Shown here piece after piece: positions 1 through 7,342 of a stretch of 14,892 nucleotides of DNA. Location of the stretch: assembly GCA_018971455.1 (NCBI GenBank), contig JAGXAV010000012.1:1-14892 (forward strand), written 5' to 3'. This stretch comes from Rhodospirillales bacterium (lineage in GTDB: Bacteria > Pseudomonadota > Alphaproteobacteria > Acetobacterales > Acetobacteraceae). Every line of letters starts with the position of its first letter. Within the stretch, counting starts at the first letter, position 1. The notes beneath the pieces are model-generated. The model had not been told where the DNA came from, made no database searches, and saw nothing but the letters and a program-made list of their open reading frames with translations. The position numbers and the translations under genes were made by a program.

Positions 1-96
1 AAGGGGTTCGAACTCCATCGCATCGGCGATTCGGTGTCGAGCCGCAATGTCCACGGCGCCATCTACGACGCGCTGCGCCTGTGCAGCGCCCTCTGA
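1..96 (+). CDS. FAD/NADH:flavin oxidoreductase, C-terminal fragment (5' end outside window)
   Basis: The first frame is open from the window edge to a TGA at 94-96 and gives 31 residues ending a longer protein. It contains HRIGDSVSSRNVHGAIYDAL. The pattern hRIGD...R.vh.AIydg is the usual C-terminal end of the second nucleotide-binding domain in two-domain NADH:flavin oxidoreductases, such as trimethylamine/dimethylamine dehydrogenase, 2,4-dienoyl-CoA reductase and N-methylproline (stachydrine pathway) demethylase relatives. The Gly-Asp contacts the flavin or ADP moiety in that fold. The downstream acetyltransferase start lies only 11 nt past this stop, so the two are probably co-transcribed. 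The match rests on a short tail, so the family is likely but the substrate class is unknown. Confidence 0.6.
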   Translation, partial: KGFELHRIGDSVSSRNVHGAIYDALRLCSAL

Positions 97-107
97 TATC
101 ACGTACG

Positions 108-962
108 ATGAGCGCAGGACTGACCACGCTGCGGCCAGAACTTCCGCTGCTGCGCCCTCTGCGCCAGAGCGATCTGGCCGCGGCGCGGCGGCTGTCGGCC
201 GCCGTCGATTGGCCGCACCGGCTTGAGGATTGGCGGGTCATGCGCCAGCTCGGGGATGGGGTTGCCGCAACCACGGAAGCGGGCGTGCTGATCGGCACCG
301 CCCTGTGGTGGGAGTTCGGCAGCACGGCAAGCTCGCTCGGCATGGTGCTGGTGCGGGCGGATTGGCAGGGCAGGGGGGTCGGGCGCGCGCTGATGCAGGC
401 GGGCCTGCGGCATATCGGGCCCCGCGGGCTGATGCTCAACGCCACCGATGCGGGGCTGGCACTTTATCGCAAGCTCGGGTTTCGTCCCGTCGGCGTCGTG
501 GCCCAGCACCAGGGCGTGTTGCGCGCGCCGCCGCCGTCTCGGGCCGAGACGCGCCGGGCGCAACCGGCTGACCATGCCGCCCTCATCGCCCTCGACGCCC
601 AGGCATTCGGTGCGCCGCGTGCCAGCGCGCTCGCCCAGCTGTTCCGCGACGGGGTATGCCATCTCGTCGAGAAGGCAGGGCAGATAACAGGTTTTGCCAT
701 ACGCCGGCGGTTCGGGCTCGGCCAGGCCGTCGGCCCGGTCGTCGCGGCCAATGAGCGCGACGCCATCAGCCTGATCGGGGCGTGCCTCGCCACCGGGTTC
801 CTGCGCATCGACATCGCCGATGAGTGGGCCGAACTGGCCGGATGGCTGAACGGCGCCGGCCTGTCCCGCGTCGGCACCGTGACCACGATGATCCGTGGCG
901 ACTGGCCGGCGCGTGGCGGTGCTGCGCACCGGTTCGCCCTCGTCAACCAGGGGATAGGCTAG
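108..962 (+). CDS. Two-domain GNAT-family N-acetyltransferase
   Basis: This encodes a 284-residue protein expected to move an acetyl group from acetyl-CoA to an amine in the cytoplasm. The N-terminal half (about 15-135) is a GNAT domain. The acetyl-CoA pyrophosphate loop QGRGVG is at residues 87-92, preceded by the beta-4 strand GMVLVRADW, and the late YRKLGF motif is at 120-125. The C-terminal half (about 150-284) resembles the second domain of YitH-like GNATs (Acetyltransf_18), with conserved LDAQAFGAPR and GPVVA segments. I chose the ATG at 108, after the upstream stop. A GTG at 81 in the same frame would overlap the previous gene, and neither start has a clear Shine-Dalgarno. The next gene starts 6 nt after the stop, so this is one operon. 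Acetylating an amine substrate or product of the neighbouring oxidase is plausible but not shown. Confidence 0.85.
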   Translation: MSAGLTTLRPELPLLRPLRQSDLAAARRLSAAVDWPHRLEDWRVMRQLGDGVAATTEAGVLIGTALWWEFGSTASSLGMVLVRADWQGRGVGRALMQAGLRHIGPRGLMLNATDAGLALYRKLGFRPVGVVAQHQGVLRAPPPSRAETRRAQPADHAALIALDAQAFGAPRASALAQLFRDGVCHLVEKAGQITGFAIRRRFGLGQAVGPVVAANERDAISLIGACLATGFLRIDIADEWAELAGWLNGAGLSRVGTVTTMIRGDWPARGGAAHRFALVNQGIG

Positions 963-968
963 GTCAGC

Positions 969-2345
969 ATGAACGCGATCCCTCTCGATCCGGCCTCCCT
1001 CCTGCGGCATTCCGGCACCCGGCCGCCGCTCGAAGCGGTGCCCGATGACGAGCATTTGCCCGCGCAGGCCGACATCGTCGTCATCGGCGGCGGAATCATC
1101 GGCGTCTCGGCGGCCTATTACCTGGCGAAGAAGGGCTACGGCGTCGCCCTGGTCGAGAAGGGCCAGATCGGCGCCGAGCAGTCGAGCCGCAACTGGGGTT
1201 GGTGCCGGCAGCAGAACCGCGATGCGCGCGAACTGCCCCTTGCCCGCCAGAGCCTCGGTCTGTGGGGCGGCCTGCAAAGCGAAATCGGTGACGATCTCGG
1301 CTTTCGCCGGTGCGGGCTGATCTATGTCACCACCGATCCGGCGGATATGGCGCAGTGGGAGCGCTGGGGCGCCTTTGCGCGCCAGCAGCAGGTGGACACA
1401 CGGATGCTCGGCGCGGCCGAGGCGCGCGCGCTGGCGGCCGGCAGCACCGGGGCGTGGATCGGCGGCGTGCACTCGCCAACCGACGGCGTCGCCGACCCAT
1501 CGCGCGCGGCCCCTGCCCTGGCGCGCGCGGCCCGCCGCCTGGGCGTCACGCTTCACCAGCGCTGCGCCGCGCGCGGGGTTGAGCGCATGGCCGGCGCCGT
1601 CAGCGGCGTAGTCACCGAGAGGGGCACGATCCGCACGGCCACGGTGTTGTGCGCCGGGGGGGCGTGGGCATCGATGTTCTGCCGCCGGCACGGCATCGCC
1701 TTTCCGCAGGCCGGCGTACGCTCCACGGTGTTTCGCACGCGGCCGGCGCGCGATGTGGTCGCGGGGGGCTTCTACAGCCCGCGCTTCTCGCTGACCCGCC
1801 GGCTGGATGGCGGCTACACCGTCTCCATGCCGGCCGCGGCCCAGCTTGATATCACCCCCCAGGGTCTGCGGTACGCGCGGCAGTTCTGGCCGAGCTTCCG
1901 GGCGCGCCGCAAGGCGCTGCATATCCGCCTCGGCCGCTCGTTCCTGGAAGGCCCGGAAGCGCTGGCCAACTGGCAGCTCGACGCCGTTTCACCATTTGAA
2001 CGAATGCGCGTGCTCGATCCCGCGCCCAATCTCTCGGCGATCGCCGCGACGCTGGCGGAGATGCGCGCCTGCTACCCCGGCCTCGGCGATATCGAAATTG
2101 CCCAGATCTGGGCAGGGTGGATCGACAGCACGCCGGACATGGTGCCGGTGATCTCCGCCGTGGACGGGCTGCCGGGGCTGCACCTGGCCGCGGGTTTCAG
2201 CGGGCACGGATTTGGTATCGGCCCGGCCGCCGGCCAGCTCGCGGCAGACCTGATCGCCGGCGACCGCCCGGCAGTTGACCCGCGCCCATTCCGCTACGCC
2301 CGCCTGGTGGATGGCTCTCCGATCGAGCCCCCTGGTGCCTTCTGA
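969..2345 (+). CDS. FAD-dependent oxidoreductase, DAO family (DadA-like), DAO1
   Basis: A 458-residue DAO-family flavoenzyme, expected to oxidise the C-N bond of an amino acid or secondary amine with FAD. The dinucleotide-binding motif GGGIIG is at residues 40-45, followed by the acidic end of beta-2 (VEKG, 62-65). A distinctive block, EQSSRNWGWCR, follows at 70-80. The C-terminal region has WAGWIDSTPDMVPVI and the substrate/flavin-side motif GFSGHGFGIGP at 409-419. About 35 residues precede the FAD motif, without a signal peptide, so a cytoplasmic enzyme is expected. The ATG at 969 has a short AGG that overlaps the stop codon of the GNAT gene. No [2Fe-2S] partner lies beside it, so it probably acts as a stand-alone enzyme. 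It is closely related to the gene at 11978-13306, which shares the EQSSRNWGWCR block exactly. Confidence 0.9.
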   Translation: MNAIPLDPASLLRHSGTRPPLEAVPDDEHLPAQADIVVIGGGIIGVSAAYYLAKKGYGVALVEKGQIGAEQSSRNWGWCRQQNRDARELPLARQSLGLWGGLQSEIGDDLGFRRCGLIYVTTDPADMAQWERWGAFARQQQVDTRMLGAAEARALAAGSTGAWIGGVHSPTDGVADPSRAAPALARAARRLGVTLHQRCAARGVERMAGAVSGVVTERGTIRTATVLCAGGAWASMFCRRHGIAFPQAGVRSTVFRTRPARDVVAGGFYSPRFSLTRRLDGGYTVSMPAAAQLDITPQGLRYARQFWPSFRARRKALHIRLGRSFLEGPEALANWQLDAVSPFERMRVLDPAPNLSAIAATLAEMRACYPGLGDIEIAQIWAGWIDSTPDMVPVISAVDGLPGLHLAAGFSGHGFGIGPAAGQLAADLIAGDRPAVDPRPFRYARLVDGSPIEPPGAF

Positions 2346-2356
2346 GCGGCACGTGT

Positions 2357-2376
2357 CGCGGCGGTCAGTAGCCGCG
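2357..2376 (+). terminator. Possible hairpin at the DAO1/GhrA-like convergent junction
   Basis: A perfect 6-bp inverted repeat (CGCGGC at 2357-2362, GCCGCG at 2371-2376, 8-nt loop) lies just after the DAO1 stop and spans the stop codon of the opposing dehydrogenase gene. Only 19 bp separate these convergent genes, so a transcript-ending structure is expected here. There is no T-tract on either side, and 6-bp GC stems are common in GC-rich DNA, so the support is weak. Confidence 0.2.
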
Positions 2377-3330
2377 CGCCGGCTGATACAGATGCGCCGG
2401 GCGCTCGCCCCGCGCAAAGCCGGCAATGACGCCCGCGACATAGGCCGCCCGCGCGCGCCGCGACGCGAAGCCGGCGACATGCGAGGTTGCGAGGATGCGC
2501 GGATGCCGCCATGCCGGCGCGCTCGGCGGCAGCGGCTCAGCCTCGAACACATCCAGCACCGCGCCGCCAAGCTGGCCGCTGTCGAGGGCGGCCAGCAGAT
2601 CATCCATCACCACCAGCGAGCCACGGCCTGCATTGACCAGTCCGGCGCCGGCCGGCAGCCAGGCGATGCGGTGCGCGCAGATGAGCCCGCGCGTCATCGG
2701 CGTGTCGGGCAGCAGGCCAACCAGTATGTCCGTTCGTGCCATCAATCGCGCCAGTTCGTCGTCACCGGCCGTGACCGCCATGCCATCGACGATGCGGGCC
2801 GTGCGTCCCCACCCGCTCACTTGAAAGCCGAGGCCGCGCAACATCCGGGCGGCGCGCGTGCCGAGATTGCCCATGCCGAGAATGCTCACCCGCGTCTGCG
2901 GCGCGGTGCGGGCGGCGTCGAACGAATCCCAGCGCCGCGCCGCCTGCGCCGCAATCATCCGCGGCAGGTCGCGCAGCAGTGCCAGGGCGCCGAGACAGAC
3001 GAACTCGGCGACGGTCTGCGCCGTCTCCTCGCTGGCCATCCGCACGATCGGCACGCGGGCCGGCAGGGTGGGGTCGCTGACGATGTGGTCCACACCGGCA
3101 GCCGAGCTGAAGATGATCCGCAGATTGGGGAATTGCGCGAGGCGCCCCGGCGTCGGCTCCCACACGAGAGCATAGGCGACGGCCTCGGGCACGACGGCGG
3201 CATCGTCCCACCACAAAACACGCAGGCCGGGCAGCAGCGCACCAAACGCATCCTGCCACTCCGGCAGCGAGGCCGGGCCGCCGGATTTCACCAGCAGGAT
3301 GTCCGGCCCGGCGGCGGTCGATCGGTTCAT
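2365..3330 (-). CDS. GhrA-like D-2-hydroxyacid dehydrogenase (glyoxylate/hydroxypyruvate reductase A type)
   Basis: A 321-residue NAD(P)-dependent D-isomer-specific 2-hydroxyacid dehydrogenase. This family reduces 2-keto acids such as glyoxylate or hydroxypyruvate to the D-hydroxy acid, or runs the reverse reaction. The Rossmann motif GMGNLG is at 152-157. The expected catalytic triad is present: Arg236 (NAGRG), Glu265 (VFEAEP) and His284 (SHVAG). The N-terminal segment FPNLRIIFSSAAGVDHI (67-83) and the overall length fit the GhrA subgroup. The reading frame extends upstream to 3495, but I chose the ATG at 3328-3330 because AGGGAT precedes it and the extension has no family-like sequence. It converges on DAO1 with a 19-bp gap and diverges from the aminotransferase. 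It may reduce keto acids released by the neighbouring oxidases. The family is secure, the substrate is not. Confidence 0.88.
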   Translation of the reverse strand: MNRSTAAGPDILLVKSGGPASLPEWQDAFGALLPGLRVLWWDDAAVVPEAVAYALVWEPTPGRLAQFPNLRIIFSSAAGVDHIVSDPTLPARVPIVRMASEETAQTVAEFVCLGALALLRDLPRMIAAQAARRWDSFDAARTAPQTRVSILGMGNLGTRAARMLRGLGFQVSGWGRTARIVDGMAVTAGDDELARLMARTDILVGLLPDTPMTRGLICAHRIAWLPAGAGLVNAGRGSLVVMDDLLAALDSGQLGGAVLDVFEAEPLPPSAPAWRHPRILATSHVAGFASRRARAAYVAGVIAGFARGERPAHLYQPARGY

Positions 3331-3543
3331 GGAAATCCCTCTGGACGAGCGCGATCCGATCTTACCCGCGAGGTCCTCGCTGTCGATTGCAAAACGCCAT
3401 GGATGAGTGCGCGCCTGCGAATTCGGCAGGATGCAGCGCCGGACGCGGCGAGTGCCGCGCGAGAATGTGCCGTGCAACCAAATTTGCCATCCCATGGCGC
3501 GCGCGCCGCGTCATGCTGGCGGTCCGTGCAGGAGGGATAAGCC
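3331..3543. promoter_or_regulatory. Divergent intergenic region between the GhrA-like and aminotransferase genes
   Basis: These 213 bp must hold the start signals for both divergent genes. I see a perfect 6-bp inverted repeat with a 4-nt loop (CGCGGC at 3444-3449, GCCGCG at 3454-3459) and an AT-rich palindrome CAAATTTG at 3479-3486. A strong Shine-Dalgarno (AGGAGGG, 3530-3536) lies seven nucleotides before the aminotransferase GTG. I found no convincing -35/-10 pair on either strand. Promoter function is inferred from gene orientation only. Confidence 0.4.
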
Positions 3544-4920
3544 GTGCCCGCGAATTCATTGCAGTTGCTTGACCACGACCATCTGATCCATCCCGTCGTT
3601 TCGCTGCGCGGCCACGAGGCGCGCGGCGTCACCATCCTCAGCTCCGCGCAGGGGGCCATGCTGACCGACATCGAGGGGAAGACGCTGCTCGATGGCTTCT
3701 CCGGCCTGTGGTGCGTCAATATCGGTTACGGGCAGGAGAGCGTCGTGCGCGCCGCGACCGAGCAGATGCGCCGGCTGCCCTACGCCACCGGCTATTTCCA
3801 CTATGGCTCCGAGCCGGCAATCCTGCTCGCCGCCAAGCTCGCCGCACTCGCACCCGGTGATCTCGACCACGTGTTCTTCACGCTCGGCGGATCGGATGCG
3901 GTGGACACCACGCTGCGTCTCATCCGCTTCTATTTCAACATGCGCGGCGAGCCGACGAAGCGGCACATCATCGCCCTGGAACGGGGCTATCACGGCTCCT
4001 CCTCCACCGGTGCCGGCGTCACCGCCCTGGCCGCCTTCCATCGCGGTTTCGATCTGCCGACCGGGTTGCAGCACCATATTCCCAGCGTCTATCCCTACCG
4101 CAATGAACTGCGTGACCCGGAGGCGCAGATCGCCGCCTCCGTCGCCGCACTTCGCGCCGAGGTGGAGGCGCTGGGTGCGGACAACGTGGCCGCGTTCTTC
4201 TGCGAGCCGATCCAGGGCTCAGGCGGCATCATCGTGCCGCCGGCGGGCTGGCTTGCGGCGATGCGCGCGGAATGCCGCCGCCTTGGCATCCTGTTCGTGG
4301 CCGATGAGGTGATCACGGGCTTCGGCCGCACCGGCCCGATGTTCGCCTGCGAGGACGAGGCGGTGGTGCCCGATTTCATGACGCTGGCGAAGGGCCTCAC
4401 ATCAGGCTATGCCCCAATGGGGGCGGTGATGGTGTCCGACCCGATCTACCAGGTCATTGCCGATGGCACGCCCGCGGGGACGCCGCTCGGCCACGGCTAT
4501 ACCTACTCCGCCCACCCGGTCAGCGCCGCGGTGGCGCTCGAGGTGATCCGCCTCTACGAGGAGGGGGGTATCCTCGCCAACGGACAGGAGGTGGGTGCGT
4601 ATTTCCAGCGCCGGTTGCAGAGCCTTCTGGACCATCCGCTGGTTGGCGAGGTGCGCGGCCGCGGCATGCTGGCCGGGCTGGAACTGGTGGTGGACAAGGC
4701 CACGAAACGCAAACCCCCGGCCGCGCTGCGCCTGCACGAATTTCTCGCAGCCGAGGGTTATCGCCAGGGCCTCATCTTCCGCGCCTTCGCCGATGACGTG
4801 ATCGGACTCGCTCCCCCCCTATGCTGCACCGAGGCCGAGATCGACATTCTGATCGAACGTCTCGGGAAAACCCTCGACGCCGCGCTGCAACACTCGGAGA
4901 TCCGCCATGAAGCTCACTGA
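3544..4920 (+). CDS. Class III PLP-dependent aminotransferase (omega-amino acid/diamine type)
   Basis: A 458-residue fold-type I, class III aminotransferase, expected to move an amino group from an omega-amino acid, amine or diamine to a keto acid such as pyruvate, using pyridoxal phosphate. Visible signatures are the phosphate-binding GGSDA (115-119), YHG at 149-151 (ring stacking region), the cofactor-nitrogen aspartate in ADEVITGFGR (Asp254), and the Schiff-base lysine in LAKGLTSGY (Lys283). The length is typical. The start is a GTG with AGGAGGG seven nucleotides upstream, so this start is well supported. Its last 14 nt overlap the start of the HAD gene, which indicates a tight operon. Family relatives include beta-alanine, taurine and putrescine aminotransferases. 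Which substrate applies cannot be decided here. A role in deaminating amines produced by the nearby oxidases is inference. Confidence 0.92.
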   Translation: MPANSLQLLDHDHLIHPVVSLRGHEARGVTILSSAQGAMLTDIEGKTLLDGFSGLWCVNIGYGQESVVRAATEQMRRLPYATGYFHYGSEPAILLAAKLAALAPGDLDHVFFTLGGSDAVDTTLRLIRFYFNMRGEPTKRHIIALERGYHGSSSTGAGVTALAAFHRGFDLPTGLQHHIPSVYPYRNELRDPEAQIAASVAALRAEVEALGADNVAAFFCEPIQGSGGIIVPPAGWLAAMRAECRRLGILFVADEVITGFGRTGPMFACEDEAVVPDFMTLAKGLTSGYAPMGAVMVSDPIYQVIADGTPAGTPLGHGYTYSAHPVSAAVALEVIRLYEEGGILANGQEVGAYFQRRLQSLLDHPLVGEVRGRGMLAGLELVVDKATKRKPPAALRLHEFLAAEGYRQGLIFRAFADDVIGLAPPLCCTEAEIDILIERLGKTLDAALQHSEIRHEAH

Positions 4921-5629
4921 CTTCCGCGTTCTGACCTTCGATTGCTACGGCACCCTGATCGACTGGGAAAGCGGCATTCATGCCGCCCTGCAGCCGCTTC
5001 TCGCGCGCAGTGGCAGTACCCTGCCGCGCGACACCGTACTGGAACATTTTGCCCAGCATGAATCGGCGCAGGAGGCAGAGACACCGGGCATGATCTATTC
5101 GGCGCTGCTCGCCGAAGTGCATCGCCGCCTGGCCGCGCAATGGCAGGTTGCGACCACGTCGGCGGAGGATGCCACTTTTGGCGCGTCGGTACCGGATTGG
5201 CCGGCCTTCGCGGACACTGCATCGGCGTTGCAGTACCTCAAGAGGCACTACAAGCTCGTCATTCTTTCCAACGTTGATCGCGAAAGCTTCAAGGGTAGCA
5301 ATAAGCGCCTCGGCGTCGCGTTCGATGCCATCTACACCGCGCAGGACATTGGCAGCTACAAGCCGAACCCGGCCAATTTCCGCTACATGCTCGATCATCT
5401 GGGCGCCCTGGGCTACACGAGCCGCGATATCCTGCACACCGCCCAGAGCCTGTTCCACGACCACGCCCCGGCGCAACAATTCGGCCTCGCCCGCGCCTGG
5501 ATTGACCGCCGGCACGACCGTGCCGGCTGGGGCGCCACGATGGCCCCGCCGGAAGGAGCGGCATACGATTTCCGGTTCAGCAGCCTGGGCGAGATGGTGA
5601 AGGCGCATCAGGAGGAATTGCGAGGATGA
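4907..5629 (+). CDS. HAD-superfamily hydrolase annotated-type 'haloacid dehalogenase type II'
   Basis: A 240-residue cytoplasmic HAD hydrolase. Motif I is FDCYGTL with nucleophile Asp12, motif II is LSN (Ser121), motif III is the lysine in YKP (Lys152), and motif IV centres on Asp185 in SLFHDHAPA. A helical cap lies between about 15 and 95. The layout and length match the type II haloacid dehalogenase group. However, the Ser-Ser-Asn segment that I recall from authentic L-2-haloacid dehalogenases reads Gln-Ser-Leu here (180-182). A phosphatase or other hydrolase is therefore at least as likely as a dehalogenase. The ATG lies within the 3' end of the aminotransferase gene (14-nt overlap), which suggests translational coupling and a shared pathway. 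The substrate is unknown. Confidence 0.85.
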   Translation: MKLTDFRVLTFDCYGTLIDWESGIHAALQPLLARSGSTLPRDTVLEHFAQHESAQEAETPGMIYSALLAEVHRRLAAQWQVATTSAEDATFGASVPDWPAFADTASALQYLKRHYKLVILSNVDRESFKGSNKRLGVAFDAIYTAQDIGSYKPNPANFRYMLDHLGALGYTSRDILHTAQSLFHDHAPAQQFGLARAWIDRRHDRAGWGATMAPPEGAAYDFRFSSLGEMVKAHQEELRG

Positions 5630-5630
5630 C

Positions 5631-5657
5631 GCCGCGCGCGCCGTGAGTGCGGGCGGC
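5631..5657. terminator. Candidate hairpin terminator between convergent genes
   Basis: An 11-step stem with one G-G mismatch and one G-U wobble closes a 5-nt loop (CGTGA). It fills almost all of the 31-bp gap between the HAD stop (5629) and the end of the opposing flavoprotein gene (5661). Position and size suit termination for one or both converging transcripts. There is no T-run after the stem on either strand, so it is not a classical intrinsic terminator. Confidence 0.35.
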
Positions 5658-5660
5658 CAA

Positions 5661-7055
5661 TCACGTTTCGAGCAGGGCGATCTCTCCCAACGTCACGGGC
5701 TTCAATGGTGGGCGGATGCGGAAATACCCTGTTTCCTCGATCGTCTGTCCGCGCGCCGCCGCGATCACCTCCGTCACCACGGGCCCGCATAGCCGTCCCT
5801 GACAAGGGCCCATGCCGCAGCGGAGGAAGCTTTTCGCCTGGTTCGGGCCCTGGCATCCCTGAGCAACCGCCTGTCGCAGCGCGCCGGCGGTGACCTCCTC
5901 GCAGCGGCACACCACCACATCATCGGCAGGGCAAAGAATTTCCGGCCGAGGCGGAAACATCCGCTCCAGCAATGGCCGCACCGCCCGTTCGGCCCGCATC
6001 GCCCGGCGATCCGCCGCGGCCCATTTGTCGCGTTGCGCCGCGTCGATTCGTCCGAGCAGGCGCAAGGCTTCGAAAGCCGCCAAACGCCCGGCCAATGCCG
6101 CCGAAGCAGCACCGCCGATTCCGGCGGCATCGCCGGCCACCATCACGCCCTCGACGGAGCTGTTGCCCCAATCGTCGAGCTGGGGCCGGAAGCATCGCTG
6201 GCGGGCATCCCACACATGGGCGCACCCGACCAGACGGGTGATCTGCTGCGAAGGGATGACGCCGTCATGCAGGGCGACGAGTTGCGCCTCGACGCGATGC
6301 TCCGCACGCCCGGAGCGGAAGCGAATCGCTTCCGCCGCATGGTCTCCTTCGATGCGCATGTCCCGCACGTTGCGAAACACCCTGACCCCGCTGCGCCGCA
6401 AGGCCGCGCGCAGCGCCAGCCCCTTCGCAAGCATTCGCCGCGCGGGCAGGCCGAGCGCTCCGGGCAGATGGCGCATCGCGGCGAACATGTTCGACGGCGA
6501 CCCGGTGTCGAGGAATGCCGCCGGCCGCGCTCCGGCGGCCAGGCATTGCTGCGCGACGAGCAGCGGCAATGGCCCGCTGCCTGCGAGGACGAACGGCACC
6601 GAAGGCAAAAGTGCGGCGGATTTCAGCAGAATCTGCACCGCCCCCACGGTCATCACGCCCGGCAAGGTCCAGCCCGGCACCGGCACCGGCCGCTCCATCG
6701 CGCCCGTGGCGAGCAGGATCACATCGGCCCGAAGGTGCACGGACCGGCCGTTGCGGCTGACCCAGACCGACCGCTCCGGCGTCACCTGCCACACCGTGCT
6801 GCCTGGCCAATACGCACACCCGCTCGCCCGAAAGCGCGCCGCCAGCGCCACGCCAGCGGCGTACTCGCCACCAAGCCGATCCAGGGCTGTCCGGCCTTGG
6901 GTCGCGACCCGCTCCACCGCGCGATAGATCTGCCCTCCAGGGGCAGGCTGCTCGTCCAGCACCAGGATTTGCGCACCATGTTCCGCGAGCAGGCATGCCC
7001 CGGACATGCCGGCCGGGCCTGCGCCGATCACGATTGCATCCCAGCGCGCCGTCAC
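5661..7055 (-). CDS. FAD/NAD-binding subunit with BFD-like [2Fe-2S] tail of heterotrimeric amine dehydrogenase A (OoxA/HcnB type)
   Basis: A 464-residue pyridine-nucleotide-disulphide-type flavoprotein. The FAD motif GAGPAG is at 11-16, the GGQIYR flavin-side motif at 40-45, a second nucleotide-binding region near FVLAGSGPLPLL (155-166), and the ATG-type flavin segment LLATGAMERP at 114-123. The C-terminus carries a BFD-like iron-sulfur motif with Cys383, Cys385, Cys418 and Cys423 (CxC-x32-C-x4-C). This is the arrangement in opine oxidase OoxA, HcnB and the matching D-hydroxyproline dehydrogenase subunit. The start is a GTG at 7053-7055 inside a GTGA overlap with the ferredoxin stop. The in-frame upstream extension lies in the ferredoxin gene and is rejected. 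It is the last gene of a three-gene operon and should form one complex with the two genes before it, passing electrons from substrate towards the respiratory chain. The substrate is unknown. Confidence 0.9.
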   Translation of the reverse strand: MTARWDAIVIGAGPAGMSGACLLAEHGAQILVLDEQPAPGGQIYRAVERVATQGRTALDRLGGEYAAGVALAARFRASGCAYWPGSTVWQVTPERSVWVSRNGRSVHLRADVILLATGAMERPVPVPGWTLPGVMTVGAVQILLKSAALLPSVPFVLAGSGPLPLLVAQQCLAAGARPAAFLDTGSPSNMFAAMRHLPGALGLPARRMLAKGLALRAALRRSGVRVFRNVRDMRIEGDHAAEAIRFRSGRAEHRVEAQLVALHDGVIPSQQITRLVGCAHVWDARQRCFRPQLDDWGNSSVEGVMVAGDAAGIGGAASAALAGRLAAFEALRLLGRIDAAQRDKWAAADRRAMRAERAVRPLLERMFPPRPEILCPADDVVVCRCEEVTAGALRQAVAQGCQGPNQAKSFLRCGMGPCQGRLCGPVVTEVIAAARGQTIEETGYFRIRPPLKPVTLGEIALLET

Positions 7056-7342
7056 GCCACGCTCGGCGGCCCGGGCTGGCGCCGCACGCGCATTCCGCTC
7101 GCCACCGGAACCATGCAGGCCTGCCTGTTGGCCACACCGTCGATTTCCACGAGACAGTCGAAGCAGAGACCCATCAGGCAATAGGGAGCCCGCGGCGCCC
7201 TGGAAGCCGGCGTGAGGCGAAACGGCCCGGCCCCGCCGGCCAGCAGCGCCGCGGCCACCGTATCGCCGAGGCGAGCGGTCACCCTCCGTCCTTCGAAGAA
7301 GAACTCCAGCGGGGTGTCGTCCTTGTCAAACCGTCGGAACAT
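7052..7342 (-). CDS. Small [2Fe-2S]-binding subunit (Fer2_4/HcnA type) of heterotrimer A
   Basis: A 96-residue ferredoxin-like protein. Cysteines 55, 60, 63 and 76 give C-x4-C-x2-C-x12-C, the [2Fe-2S] ligand pattern of the small subunit in opine oxidase, HCN synthase and hydroxyproline dehydrogenase complexes. It also matches the N-terminal domain of sarcosine oxidase alpha. The N-terminal half has the expected beta-grasp sequence (FFFEGRRVTARLGDTVAAAL). I chose the ATG at 7340-7342, which aligns with the family start. It overlaps the end of the DAO gene by 17 nt and is preceded only by a weak GAGCGG. Its stop overlaps the next gene's GTG in GTGA. It is expected to relay electrons between the flavin sites of its two partner subunits. 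Confidence 0.88.
   Translation of the reverse strand: MFRRFDKDDTPLEFFFEGRRVTARLGDTVAAALLAGGAGPFRLTPASRAPRAPYCLMGLCFDCLVEIDGVANRQACMVPVASGMRVRRQPGPPSVA

Noticed and set aside
99..1922. A 607-codon open frame on the minus strand opposite the GNAT and DAO1 genes
   Set aside because: It has no recognisable domain and is rich in Arg, Ala, Gly and Pro. Stop-free antisense frames are common in GC-rich genes, and both opposing genes have clear family motifs.
3331..3495. N-terminal extension of the GhrA-like protein by 55 residues
   Set aside because: The extension has no family similarity, and AGGGAT precedes the internal ATG at 3328-3330.
2275..3540. A 421-codon plus-strand frame opposite the GhrA-like gene
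   Set aside because: The minus-strand gene has the complete dehydrogenase motif set. The plus-strand translation has no coherent fold signature.
6033..7184. Long plus-strand frames opposite the heterotrimer A genes
   Set aside because: They are low-complexity, His/Arg/Pro-rich shadows of well-supported minus-strand genes.
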